Origin: Actinomycetota bacterium
Lineage (GTDB): Bacteria > Actinomycetota > Geothermincolia > Geothermincolales > RBG-13-55-18
Assembly (NCBI GenBank): GCA_030019255.1
Contig: JASEFK010000012.1
Coordinates: forward strand, 17,749-81,748
Length of the DNA: 64,000 bases
Direction: 5' to 3'
The translations under genes and the position numbers were made by a program. Below the pieces are notes generated by a model. That model made no database searches, was not told where the DNA came from, and saw only the letters and a list, made by a program, of their open reading frames with translations. Of this stretch, positions 51,928 through 60,073 are shown in pieces. Within the stretch, counting starts at the first letter, position 1; each line of letters begins with the position of its first letter.

Positions 51928-52560
51928 TCATTCCGGGGGAGGCACCTTGAGCCGGCCGTCGGCCACGTTGATGAGCCGCCCGACCACTTCCCCGCAGAGC
52001 ATGCGCAGCTCGAAGGCGTTGAAATAGCAGGTTGCCGAGGCGTCGAAGAGTATTCGCGCACTGGGCTCGAATTCCTCGTCTCCGCGCCAGAGTATGAACA
52101 GCAGGGGAAGGCGGGGAAAGGTCTGGAGGACCATTCCCAAGTCGCCTTGCTCCACCAGCCTGGCTCCCAGCTCCAGCCCGGCCTCCCGAAGGCCGTCCAA
52201 GTCCTCGGCGAAGCGGCGGAGCAGGCGGTCCTCAACAGTATCCTGGAAGCTCTTGGTGTAGAAAAGACCGTCCTTCAGCTCGCGGTAGGGGACCCAGCGG
52301 TTGGCCAAGGGCACGGCCCTGGCGTGTGCCAGGTAAAGTAGGGTGAGCAGCCTGATGACGAAGGTGTTAAGGAAGTCCGGGGCCCGGAAGGAGAGTTCCG
52401 GGTGGGATACGTAGAGGTTCCAGCGCAAAAAACTCACCTTGAACTCCCTGCCGTCCCAGGGAACTCCCGCCCTTTCCGCTATGTCCCCGGCATGGCTTTC
52501 CCGCAGCAGAACGCTGGGCTCGGCGAAGGGATCCTGTTCCTTCCTCTCCTCGCCGGACAC
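51928..52560 (-). CDS. DUF3786 protein
   Basis: The 210-residue protein fits the DUF3786 family of anaerobes (FLRWNLYVSHPELSFRA, TLLYLAHARAVPLANRWVPYRELKDG, FPRLPLLFILWRGDEEFEPSARILFDASATCYFNAFELRMLC). The family often accompanies corrinoid and acetyl-CoA pathway genes and is uncharacterised. It begins with GTG at 52560 after GCGGGGA, 36 bases behind nrdG on the same strand, and may be read from the nrd operon. Confidence 0.82.
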   Translation of the reverse strand: MSGEERKEQDPFAEPSVLLRESHAGDIAERAGVPWDGREFKVSFLRWNLYVSHPELSFRAPDFLNTFVIRLLTLLYLAHARAVPLANRWVPYRELKDGLFYTKSFQDTVEDRLLRRFAEDLDGLREAGLELGARLVEQGDLGMVLQTFPRLPLLFILWRGDEEFEPSARILFDASATCYFNAFELRMLCGEVVGRLINVADGRLKVPPPE

Positions 52561-52596
52561 TCCCCGCTTCCTCCCGTCTTGTCTCCTGGGTGGCCC

Positions 52597-53319
52597 TCAG
52601 GTTCCCATGCGCATGGCGTTCAGGCCTCTTACCCGGGTGGACACCAGCACCGAGAGCTCCTCCGACCAGCGCAGCAGCAGTTCGTCGGGATAGGGCTCCA
52701 CGGCCTGGTAGGCGGGATCGAGGGTATGCTCCGGCCGGAACTGCTGCAGGACCAGACGGCGTGCTCCCTGCACCATGCGCGCCAGCTCCTCGAGCTCGGC
52801 GTATCCCACCCAGCCCGGTACCACGGTGCAGCGGAATTCGTGTTCCCCGCCCCAGGAGACGATTATCCCGGCCGACTCACTGATGGCCTGGACGTCCAGC
52901 GGGCGGCCGGCGAGGGCCGGATACCTGTCAAGCGAGGTCTTCAGGTCCATGGCCACGCAGTCCACCAGCTCCTCCTCCAGCAGGCGGTAAAGCACGCGGG
53001 GCCGGGAACCGTTGGTGTCCAGCTTTACCTCCAGGCCCAGCGCCTTGAGCCTACGGCAGAGAGCCGGCAGATCGGCGTGAATGGTGGGCTCCCCCCCGGT
53101 GATACATACCCCGTCTATCCACCCCGCGCGGTCCTCGAGATAGGCAGCCAGGTCCTCCCAGGCCACGGCCTCCTTCCCCCCGGCCTCCTCCACCAGTTCA
53201 GGGTTGTGGCAGTAAGGGCAGCGGAAGTTGCACCCGGCCAGAAAGACCACGGCACAGATCTTCCCCGGCCAGTCGATCATGCTGGAAGGCAGCACTCCCC
53301 TGATCTCCGTCCCGGCCAT
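52597..53319 (-). CDS. nrdG: Anaerobic ribonucleotide reductase activating protein
   Basis: NrdG is the radical-SAM activase that installs the glycyl radical in NrdD. The 240-residue protein has AGCNFRCPYC (CxxxCxxC cluster motif, about residues 29-36), the SAM-binding GGEPT, and a C-terminal barrel. The start at 53319 fits homologues, 14 residues before the IDWPGK segment; an in-frame ATG at 53337 overlaps the previous gene and is possible. Gene order nrdD-nrdH-like-nrdG supports the assignment. Confidence 0.93.
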   Translation of the reverse strand: MAGTEIRGVLPSSMIDWPGKICAVVFLAGCNFRCPYCHNPELVEEAGGKEAVAWEDLAAYLEDRAGWIDGVCITGGEPTIHADLPALCRRLKALGLEVKLDTNGSRPRVLYRLLEEELVDCVAMDLKTSLDRYPALAGRPLDVQAISESAGIIVSWGGEHEFRCTVVPGWVGYAELEELARMVQGARRLVLQQFRPEHTLDPAYQAVEPYPDELLLRWSEELSVLVSTRVRGLNAMRMGT

Positions 53320-53324
53320 ATCCC

Positions 53325-53570
53325 TCAGTTCACCCATTCTGCTATCTCGCGCGGCGAGGGTACGGTGCAGCGCCAGGCGTAGAGCTCGGCGCCGTTCTCG
53401 TCCACCACCACGATGGAGGGCGTGCAGAGCACGCTGTAGAAGGCGGCTTCCGCCAGCCCCTCCACCTGGTCGATGTCGTAAATCTCGGTGTGCGGGAAGC
53501 GGCTGGCCACTTCCTTGGCCGCCGGGCACTTCTGGCAGTCCTGCTTCACGAAGACCTTAAGGTGTTGCAT
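53325..53570 (-). CDS. Glutaredoxin/thioredoxin-like protein of the anaerobic RNR operon
   Basis: The 81-residue protein has a thioredoxin-fold start KVFVKQDCQKCPAAKEV, with redox pair CQKC, and CTPSIVVVDENG with the cis-proline (TPS). Anaerobic RNRs of the thioredoxin-dependent subgroup use such partners as reductant. It overlaps the nrdD end by 14 bases and lies directly before nrdG, so it most likely supplies electrons to NrdD. Length and motif also fit NrdH-like redoxins in general. Confidence 0.85.
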   Translation of the reverse strand: MQHLKVFVKQDCQKCPAAKEVASRFPHTEIYDIDQVEGLAEAAFYSVLCTPSIVVVDENGAELYAWRCTVPSPREIAEWVN

Positions 53571-56379
53571 GTTTCAAACCCCCTTTCAGGTCCGTCCTGA
53601 CCCGGTCCCTCAACTCGCCCAACTTCCCCTTGTTCCAGGTGGTTATCTTGGAGAAATAACCCACGATTCGAGTGATGCCGTAGACGTTGGTGGAGCCGCA
53701 CGACGGGCAGGCCTCCCGCAGCCCCCGGGTGGTGCGTCGGCAGTCGTTGCACACCGTGAACTCCGGGGAGAAGGCTATCTGCGAGGACTGCGTGTTCCGG
53801 AAGGTCTTGATGACGAAGTTCTTGATGGACTCCGGGTCCGGCTCGTGCTCACCCAGCCAGATGTGACAGATGGCCCCGGCCTCGATGAGTGGGTGGAAGA
53901 GGCTCTGCTTCTGCACCCTCTCGATGTAGTCGATGTCCGCCTCCACGTTCAGGTGCACGCTGTTGGTATAGTAGTATTCACCCGTTTTCAGGTTGCCCTT
54001 TAGAACCTTGGAGGCCTGGGCCGGGTAATATTTCATGTCCAGCTTGGCCAGCCGGTAACCGCTGGATTCCGCCGGGGATTCCTCCAGGACCATGTTGATG
54101 CCGTACTTCTCGGAAAGCTCCTTGCAGGCCAGGTTCATGTAGGCCACCACCTTGAGGCCGAACTTCAGGGCTTCCTGGGACTCGTGGAGCTGCATCCCCG
54201 TGTGGTACTGCACCATCTCGTTCAGGCCCAAAAGCCCTGCCAGGTAGGTCAGGCGATCGAGCCTGAGGTAGGGCTCTCCGTCCTTGGCGTCGCAAAGCAG
54301 GGAGAGGGGCCCGTTGACCCCCAGCTTGAGGAGGGAGGCGATGAAATCCCTCTTCTGGAGGTGGGCCTTGGCCACCATATGCATGGCCTTTTGGAGCTCG
54401 TTGAAGAGTACTTCGTCCGACCCGTTGGCCTTGTAGGCGATGCGCGGCAGGTTGATGGTGATGTTCTGCAGGGCGGTGAAGCGCATCTTCTCCGGGGTCT
54501 TGGTCTCCTGCAGATCCCTCTCCTTTAGCCGCAGCTTGAGGCGGCAGCACTGGGAGACGGTTATCTCGTCCCCCCGGTCAAAGACGAAATAGGTTATCCC
54601 CTGGCGCGCCGCCACCCGGCAGGCCAGGTCCAGGAACTCCTCGTGGCCTTCGGTACGGAAGAAATCCTCATTGATGTGCAGGAGGGGCTTTGGGAAGACG
54701 AAGGTCTTACCCATGGCGTCACCCTCCAGGTAGACCTCGAAGAGTGCCCAGAGGAAGGCCTGGGCCTCCTTCTCGTAGTCCTTGTAGGTCTTACCCGTGT
54801 ACTCGCCCCCCGGTCCGATGGCCGGAGTGTCGCGGAAATGGCGGGGAATGTTCCAGTAGAGGTTGAAATCTGTGAATACCACCTGGCTGCCCCGCGCCCC
54901 CGCCAGCTGGTTGAACTCGTAGATGAGCATCTGGGCCAGCTGTTTTATGCGCCCATAGTCCAGGCCCACCAGGTAGGGAGCGAAAAACATATTCACCGCC
55001 TCCCACCCGATAGCCCCCGCATAGTGGGACTGCAGAGTGGAGGCCATCTTGACCATATGCCCGATGAGTACCTCGGGATGCCTGGCGGGACGGGAAGTGC
55101 TGGTGATGTTGGGCAGGGAGAGGCCGTATTTCTTGATGTAATCCAGGCTGTGCCCCCCGCAGTTGTGAGAGTAGATCCCGTTGGCGATGAGGGTCCCGCT
55201 CTCCGTGGTCACGTCATAGATGTAGACGTCCAGGACCTCCACCGGCTCAACCATGATCACCCGGGCCTTACCGTGTTCCGTGGAAAGGGCTTCGGGGCGG
55301 ACCGAGCGGGGGCGCCTTCCCGCGCCGCGGCCCGCTCCCGCCACCTGGGAAACCAGCTCCTCCATGCGCCGATGGGCCAGGAGGAGGTCCTCGGCGCTGA
55401 ACCTGAACTTGAAGGTGGTGGAGTTGGCCTCCAGTAGGTGGGAGACATGTATCTCCTCCAGGCCTTCCAGGCGGCCCCCGGGCATTTCCAGAGTCTCCAC
55501 CGTGTCCCCCACCTCCACCAGGGATGCCGGCTTCACCTCGTCCCCGGTGATTACCGGGTGATCGTGGGTGACCACGCAGTATTTACCGTCCGAGGTGCCG
55601 ATGAAGATCATCTGCTTTCCCAGGCGGTCCTTCTTGACCACCCTACGTATGCCCGTCCACTGGCCGCCGCGGTCCAGCATCTCCAAGTTCCGGGGATATT
55701 TAACCCGCACCGTGGGCTCCGGACGGGTCTCCCCGGGAAGCAGGTGGTAGAGCTGCTCCATGGTGGTGGTGAAAACCAGGGGCGAGCCCTTCACCCTCCA
55801 GTGGACCACGGTGTCGCCCAGGTAGGAATAGGGGCGGATGATGAAGCCCAGGTCGTGAAGGTGGATGTCGCCCACCATGTGTGCCCTGGCGATGTCCTCG
55901 GAGAACACCTTGCGCAGGGCGAATTCCTTGAGGATGGCCTCCGCCAGGGTGAGGTTGATGGACTCCGGGTTATGGGTGGTGTTGCTGTTCTCCTTGTTGG
56001 CGCTGGTGATTATCTGTTCCACGTCGTACATGGGAAGGCCCAGGTGGGAATGCTTCTTGTGCATGGTCCCCAGGCCCCTCTCCAGCAGCTCCAGGTCCAC
56101 CAGCTCGCGGATGATGGAGGTGGTGACGGTGTTCATACGGGCCTGTACTATCCTCTCCTCCACCCGGTCGGCTATCTCCTGGGCCAGCTCCGGGCTTGCG
56201 TCCGTCTCCAGGATCAGCGATTTCACGATCTTGCTCTTGTCCCACAGGTTTATCTCCTCCTTGGAGGAAGTGCTCACCAGAAGTGCTATGTCCGTGGCGT
56301 CCTCCGCCTCCTCTTTCCTCTTCAGTACCCTGATGTTGTTAACGGGCGGTATATCCTTCCGGTCCTCCGCGGCGTGCAT
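53557..56379 (-). CDS. nrdD: Anaerobic ribonucleoside-triphosphate reductase with mini-intein
   Basis: Class III RNR reduces NTPs to dNTPs with a glycyl radical, in strict anaerobiosis. The 940-residue precursor has an N-terminal ATP cone (about 14-110), the catalytic barrel starting GDIHLHDLGFIIRPY, and a C-terminal zinc site CNDC...CPSC followed by RIVGYFSK, containing the glycyl radical Gly. Between RPY (184) and CGGHSLDYIKKYG (407 on) lies a 222-residue insertion with intein signatures (see the intein entry). After splicing the enzyme would be about 718 residues, normal for the family. GGAGGG precedes the ATG. It follows nrdR by 31 bases. Confidence 0.96.
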   Translation of the reverse strand: MHAAEDRKDIPPVNNIRVLKRKEEAEDATDIALLVSTSSKEEINLWDKSKIVKSLILETDASPELAQEIADRVEERIVQARMNTVTTSIIRELVDLELLERGLGTMHKKHSHLGLPMYDVEQIITSANKENSNTTHNPESINLTLAEAILKEFALRKVFSEDIARAHMVGDIHLHDLGFIIRPYSYLGDTVVHWRVKGSPLVFTTTMEQLYHLLPGETRPEPTVRVKYPRNLEMLDRGGQWTGIRRVVKKDRLGKQMIFIGTSDGKYCVVTHDHPVITGDEVKPASLVEVGDTVETLEMPGGRLEGLEEIHVSHLLEANSTTFKFRFSAEDLLLAHRRMEELVSQVAGAGRGAGRRPRSVRPEALSTEHGKARVIMVEPVEVLDVYIYDVTTESGTLIANGIYSHNCGGHSLDYIKKYGLSLPNITSTSRPARHPEVLIGHMVKMASTLQSHYAGAIGWEAVNMFFAPYLVGLDYGRIKQLAQMLIYEFNQLAGARGSQVVFTDFNLYWNIPRHFRDTPAIGPGGEYTGKTYKDYEKEAQAFLWALFEVYLEGDAMGKTFVFPKPLLHINEDFFRTEGHEEFLDLACRVAARQGITYFVFDRGDEITVSQCCRLKLRLKERDLQETKTPEKMRFTALQNITINLPRIAYKANGSDEVLFNELQKAMHMVAKAHLQKRDFIASLLKLGVNGPLSLLCDAKDGEPYLRLDRLTYLAGLLGLNEMVQYHTGMQLHESQEALKFGLKVVAYMNLACKELSEKYGINMVLEESPAESSGYRLAKLDMKYYPAQASKVLKGNLKTGEYYYTNSVHLNVEADIDYIERVQKQSLFHPLIEAGAICHIWLGEHEPDPESIKNFVIKTFRNTQSSQIAFSPEFTVCNDCRRTTRGLREACPSCGSTNVYGITRIVGYFSKITTWNKGKLGELRDRVRTDLKGGLKHATP
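55162..55827 (-). mobile_element. Mini-intein within NrdD
   Basis: Residues Ser185 to Asn406 of NrdD. The N-terminal splice block begins SYLGDTVVHW with Ser1 as nucleophile. Block B has the TxxH motif at 271-274 (VVTHDHPVI). The C-terminal blocks read DVYIYDVTTESGT and ANGIYSHN, ending His-Asn, followed by Cys+1 of the extein. At 222 residues it has no room for a LAGLIDADG homing endonuclease and shows no such motif, so it is a mini-intein. The insertion site RPY|CGGHS is at a conserved Cys of the active-site region, a typical intein target. Confidence 0.92.
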
Positions 56380-56410
56380 CTTTTCCCTCCTTCCATGTCC
56401 CCGACCGCTT

Positions 56411-56884
56411 TCACCGGCGGTTCTTCTCCACCTTCTTCTCCAGCAGTTGTCCGAGCTCGCTTTGGAACTCCCTGATGTCCTTGAAATCCTTGTACACCGA
56501 GGCGAACCTCAGGTAGGCCACCTCGTCCATCTCCTTCAGCCTCCTCAGCACGGCCATGCCGATGACGCTCGAGGGTATTTCCCTCTTTCCCTCCTCGCGC
56601 AGTTCCGCCTCGATGGAGGTGGCCAGATCCTCTATCTGCTGGCTGGTCACCGGCCTCTTCTCGAAGGCCTTCCGCAGGCCGGCAAGAACCTTTTCCCTCC
56701 TGTAAGGCTCGCGATCGCCGTTCCTCTTTATAACCGTCATAGGGAACTGCTCGTATCGCTCAAAGGTCGTGAACCTCTTCCCGCACTTCTTGCACTGCCT
56801 TCGCCTCCGTATGGACTGCCCGCCGTCCGACTCGCGGGAGTCGATAACCTTGCTGTCCGGGAATCCGCAATAGGGGCACTTCAT
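56411..56884 (-). CDS. nrdR: Transcriptional repressor NrdR
   Basis: NrdR senses ATP/dATP through an ATP cone and represses RNR genes. The 157-residue protein has the zinc ribbon CPYCGFPDSKVID...CKKCGKRFTT (residues 3-34) and the ATP cone (about 50-140, with VIKRNGDREPYRREK). The start at 56884 follows GGAGGGGATG with good spacing. It heads the nrd operon and its promoter carries two NrdR-box-like palindromes, so it probably controls itself and nrdD. Confidence 0.95.
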   Translation of the reverse strand: MKCPYCGFPDSKVIDSRESDGGQSIRRRRQCKKCGKRFTTFERYEQFPMTVIKRNGDREPYRREKVLAGLRKAFEKRPVTSQQIEDLATSIEAELREEGKREIPSSVIGMAVLRRLKEMDEVAYLRFASVYKDFKDIREFQSELGQLLEKKVEKNRR

Positions 56885-56909
56885 AGTGCATCCCCTCCCC
56901 CAGAGCTCC

Positions 56910-56964
56910 ATCCTACATCTTGTGGTTAATTTAGAATGTAAAATACTAAATATTGAGTTGTCAA
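56910..56964 (-). promoter_or_regulatory. nrdR-nrdD promoter with two NrdR boxes
   Basis: On the - strand TTGACA (56964-56959) and TACATT (56940-56935) are spaced 18 bp. Between them ACTCAATATTTAGTAT (56958-56943) matches 13 of 16 positions of the NrdR box (acaCwAtATaTwGtgt). A second weaker box CCACAAGATGTAGGAT (56925-56910) matches 11 of 16. Centres are 33 bp apart, close to three helical turns, as in known NrdR box pairs. Confidence 0.75.
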
Positions 56965-57062
56965 GGGTTTTGGGGAAAATTCTTCCACTTTTTTCCTCAT
57001 CCTTCAGTAAATGATGATCTATCCCGTATAAACTTCCGGTTTAGCCTTTAAAAACGACCAAA

Positions 57063-57770
57063 TCATGAAGAACTGATGGAGGCATCTAGGTATCCCTCCC
57101 ATTCTTCGACCCCTATCCGAATCACGAGACGATCCCCTTCCACCGAGGCCGCGAGCAGGTAGAACTCCATGGGGAACCCTTCCATCGTGAAGGTATTTAC
57201 CGAACCCTCGATAACCGGTTCATACTCGCCGGCATGCTCTGAAGTGCCGGTTGATGCTGACACGGGTTGGAAATAGAGGTTCTGACCGCCCATAACGTTA
57301 ACTTTATATTTAACCCTAGCGGTTCCGTCTTTTACCGTTATCAGGCCGTCGCTCTCGGAAAACGGGGCCGTCTTTCCCAGTAGGGGACCGAGGTCGGCCA
57401 GCTCGAAGCTCAACGTGGAACGCAGGCGGGAAACCGACTTCAACTCCAACCTGCCCCTGAGGACGGCGGGCATGTCCAGCTCCACGTCGCACATACGAAG
57501 TTCGCAGGAATACGGCACCGTCACGACGCCGTCTCCCGCCGAGAAGCACATATCGCCCTCCCATTCCAGGCGCAGATCAAGTATGCGGTTCCTGGCCAGG
57601 CTGACGATGAGGGGGAAGGAGTTTATCCTCACCCGCAGGCTTTCCTGCAGGCCGTACTGCCTTTCCAGGGCTTCCTCCATGCCCCTCTGGGCCAGGTAGG
57701 TCACCGCCGTTTCCAGCCCCAGGACCAGGGCTCCGGCTATCGCCAGGGCTAGAATAACCTTCCGCAGCAA
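57063..57770 (-). CDS. LmeA-like (DUF2993) lipid-binding envelope protein
   Basis: The 235-residue protein has an N-terminal membrane anchor (about 3-22, KVILALAIAGALVLGLETAV) and a DUF2993 domain with long beta-strands (RVRINSFPLIVSLARNRI, ELKSVSRLRSTLSFE). The mycobacterial member LmeA binds phospholipid and acts in lipomannan elongation; Actinobacteria and cyanobacteria carry similar proteins. The start is a TTG at 57770 with GGAGGG seven bases upstream; the open frame continues upstream without homologous sequence. Substrate unknown. Confidence 0.8.
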   Translation of the reverse strand: MLRKVILALAIAGALVLGLETAVTYLAQRGMEEALERQYGLQESLRVRINSFPLIVSLARNRILDLRLEWEGDMCFSAGDGVVTVPYSCELRMCDVELDMPAVLRGRLELKSVSRLRSTLSFELADLGPLLGKTAPFSESDGLITVKDGTARVKYKVNVMGGQNLYFQPVSASTGTSEHAGEYEPVIEGSVNTFTMEGFPMEFYLLAASVEGDRLVIRIGVEEWEGYLDASISSS

Positions 57771-58097
57771 CTGAGCTCCCTCCTCGAGAGATCCGCAGGT
57801 TAAGCTTAAGGGCCGGGGGTGACATTGCCGGGGTAACATCAAAAGCCGGTGTTGGCGTGCACGATATATAGCGGCGCCGGTGAGTCAGCGCGGATCCCCG
57901 GAATGGATCGAGAGACCGGTAAAAAGATCGATAAATACTCAAGCTAGCGGAGGAAAGCAGGGTCGAGAAAAGCTTGCCTTACCGTTGCGCAGCGTGGTGT
58001 AGAAGAGGCTTCATCAGTTGACCTATTTCGCCGCACAGGAGAGATTATCGAGAAGTCAAACCCAGCGATACCGCCCGTTCACGACCGGTGGCTATCA

Positions 58098-58187
58098 TCG
58101 TCCTCCCCGCGGTGGAAATCCCGGAATAGGCGTTGAAGTGTCCCTGTGGCCCTTCATTCGTCCTCCCCGCGGAGGAGGAAATCCCGG
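58098..58187. repeat. Imperfect direct repeat of the gpsA 3' end
   Basis: The end of gpsA (58158-58187, TCGTCCTCCCCGCGG...GGAAATCCCGG on +) recurs at 58098-58124 in the spacer immediately beyond the stop, lacking 3 bases. The rest of 57771-58153 shows no gene. Confidence 0.75.
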
Positions 58188-59197
58188 TACAGCTTCTCCT
58201 CCGTCTCTTCTTTCAGCCGTCGGGTCATCAGCTCGTGCAAGACCTCGGAGGGCTCGCTCCGACCCTCGATCACTGCCTTCACCCCCATGGCGATGGGGGT
58301 TTCTACCCCCAGTCCTCCGGCCATCTCCGTTACCATGCGGGTAGTGTACACCCCCTCCACCACCATGCGGGTCCCGGACAGAACTTCCTCCGCCCGCTCC
58401 CCCCGGCCCAGGCTCTCGCCGAAGGCCCGGTTGCGGGAATGGCGGCTGATGCAGGTGACGATGAGGTCCCCGATTCCCGAGAGTCCGGAAAAGGTGATGG
58501 GATTGGCGCCCAACGCGGCCCCGAAGCGGGCCATCTCCGCCAGCCCCCTGGTGATGAGGCTGGCCTTGGTGTTGTCGCCCAGCCCCAGGCCGTCCAGAAC
58601 CCCGGCGGCGATGGCGATGACGTTCTTGTAGGCTCCGCCCACCTCCACCCCGATGACGTCGGGATTGGTGTAGACGCGGAAATACTCGGAACTGAAAACC
58701 CTCTGCAGGAAGCGGGCCAAGTCACCCTCCCGGGAGGCTACGACTGTGGCGCTGGGCACCAGCCTGGCCACCTCCTCGGCGTGGTTGGGGCCGGAAAGCA
58801 CGGCCACTCCCCGCCCAGCGGTCCTCCCCAGCTCCTCGGAGATGGCCACCGAAAGACGGCTTCCCGTGTGGTAGTCGAATCCCTTGGCCAGGTTGAGGAC
58901 CGGCGTGTCCGCGGGCAGAAAGCGTCCCATCTCGCGGGCCACCTCGCGGGTCCAGCGGGAGGGTACGGCCATCACCGCCAGCTCGCATCCGGCCAGCGCG
59001 CACTCCATATCCCCTTCGGCCCTTAGCCCGGAGGGTAAGGGGACATCGCTCAAGAAATAGGGGTTCCTTCCCGAGAGATTGATTCCTTCCGCCACTTCCC
59101 GCTCCCGGGCCCAGAGGGTCACCCGGTGCCCGAGACGGTGGAGGTGCGCGGCCATGGCCGTCCCCCAGCTTCCCGCCCCCACCACGGTTATCCTCAA
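58154..59197 (-). CDS. gpsA: NAD(P)-dependent glycerol-3-phosphate dehydrogenase
   Basis: GpsA reduces dihydroxyacetone phosphate to sn-glycerol-3-phosphate for phospholipid synthesis. The 347-residue protein has the dinucleotide-binding GAGSWGTAMA (residues 8-17), NLAKGFD, SGPNHAEE, and the catalytic lysine in GGAYKNVIAIAAG. The start is TTG 59197, preceded by GGAGG and overlapping the plsY stop (TTGA), so translation is coupled to PlsY, which uses its product. Confidence 0.95.
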   Translation of the reverse strand: MRITVVGAGSWGTAMAAHLHRLGHRVTLWAREREVAEGINLSGRNPYFLSDVPLPSGLRAEGDMECALAGCELAVMAVPSRWTREVAREMGRFLPADTPVLNLAKGFDYHTGSRLSVAISEELGRTAGRGVAVLSGPNHAEEVARLVPSATVVASREGDLARFLQRVFSSEYFRVYTNPDVIGVEVGGAYKNVIAIAAGVLDGLGLGDNTKASLITRGLAEMARFGAALGANPITFSGLSGIGDLIVTCISRHSRNRAFGESLGRGERAEEVLSGTRMVVEGVYTTRMVTEMAGGLGVETPIAMGVKAVIEGRSEPSEVLHELMTRRLKEETEEKLYRDFLLRGEDE

Positions 59198-59832
59198 GCC
59201 CCCTCCTCCCCGGTTTTTCTCGGGCGCAGCGAGATCCTGGGCTCCTTTCCCGACAGCAGCCGGCCGATGTTCTCGCGGTGACGGTAAAAGGCGAAGAGGC
59301 TGGCCAGGCAGGAGACCGCCAGGTGGGGCCAGTACCCGGAAAGGTCCCCGTGAAGGAGGACGGCGGTGGCGACGGGGAAGGCCAAAGCCGCGGAGAGGGA
59401 ACCCACGGACATAATCCTGCTCACCAGGACCATGACCAGGAAGATTCCCAACACGGCTACTGTGACCTGCCACGGGTAGGCGGCGATGATCACCCCGCCG
59501 CTGGTGGCTATACCCTTACCGCCCTTGAAGCGGAGGTAGAGGCTCCAATTATGGCCCACGATGGAGAGGAGGCCCGCCAGCAGGGAGAGCCCCGGTCCCA
59601 GTCCCAGCGCCCTGCCCATGGCTACCGCGGCCACCCCTTTTCCCATGTCCAGGAGGGTGACGGCGATGAAGGGCCGCACCCCGAAATTGCGCAGCACGTT
59701 GGTGGCCCCGATGTTGCCGGATCCCAGGCGACGGATGTCACTCCTGAAGATCAGCCTGGATACCAGGAGGCCGAAGGGTATGGAGCCCAGGAGATAACTG
59801 CCTAGCAGCCATAAGGACGCTTTCCAGGCCAT
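59194..59832 (-). CDS. plsY: Acyl-phosphate:glycerol-3-phosphate acyltransferase
   Basis: PlsY transfers an acyl group from acyl-phosphate to glycerol-3-phosphate in the membrane. The 212-residue protein has several hydrophobic helices, SYLLGSIPFG at the N-terminus, RLGSGNIGATNVLRNFG, and FKGGKGIATSGG, the three conserved motifs of the family. It overlaps gpsA by 4 bases. GGGGG precedes the ATG. Confidence 0.96.
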   Translation of the reverse strand: MAWKASLWLLGSYLLGSIPFGLLVSRLIFRSDIRRLGSGNIGATNVLRNFGVRPFIAVTLLDMGKGVAAVAMGRALGLGPGLSLLAGLLSIVGHNWSLYLRFKGGKGIATSGGVIIAAYPWQVTVAVLGIFLVMVLVSRIMSVGSLSAALAFPVATAVLLHGDLSGYWPHLAVSCLASLFAFYRHRENIGRLLSGKEPRISLRPRKTGEEGA

Positions 59833-60073
59833 GATCCCCCTTTACTCGCCTTCCTATGAAACTGATTGCGGTGCGTGGCCGCTCGAACGCCTGGTTTGAC
59901 GAAAAATATAACACACGGGGGCCGTCAACGTTTCCGGTCCCAGCGACCGACGAAACCATGCGTCGCCCACGGGACGCCTTGCGCGCTTCAACCCGGCGGT
60001 GTCCATCGCCCGCTGCCTTCCTTCCGCATGGCCCGGTTTCAACCCCACGGGCCAGGTCCAGGCGGTTGACGGC

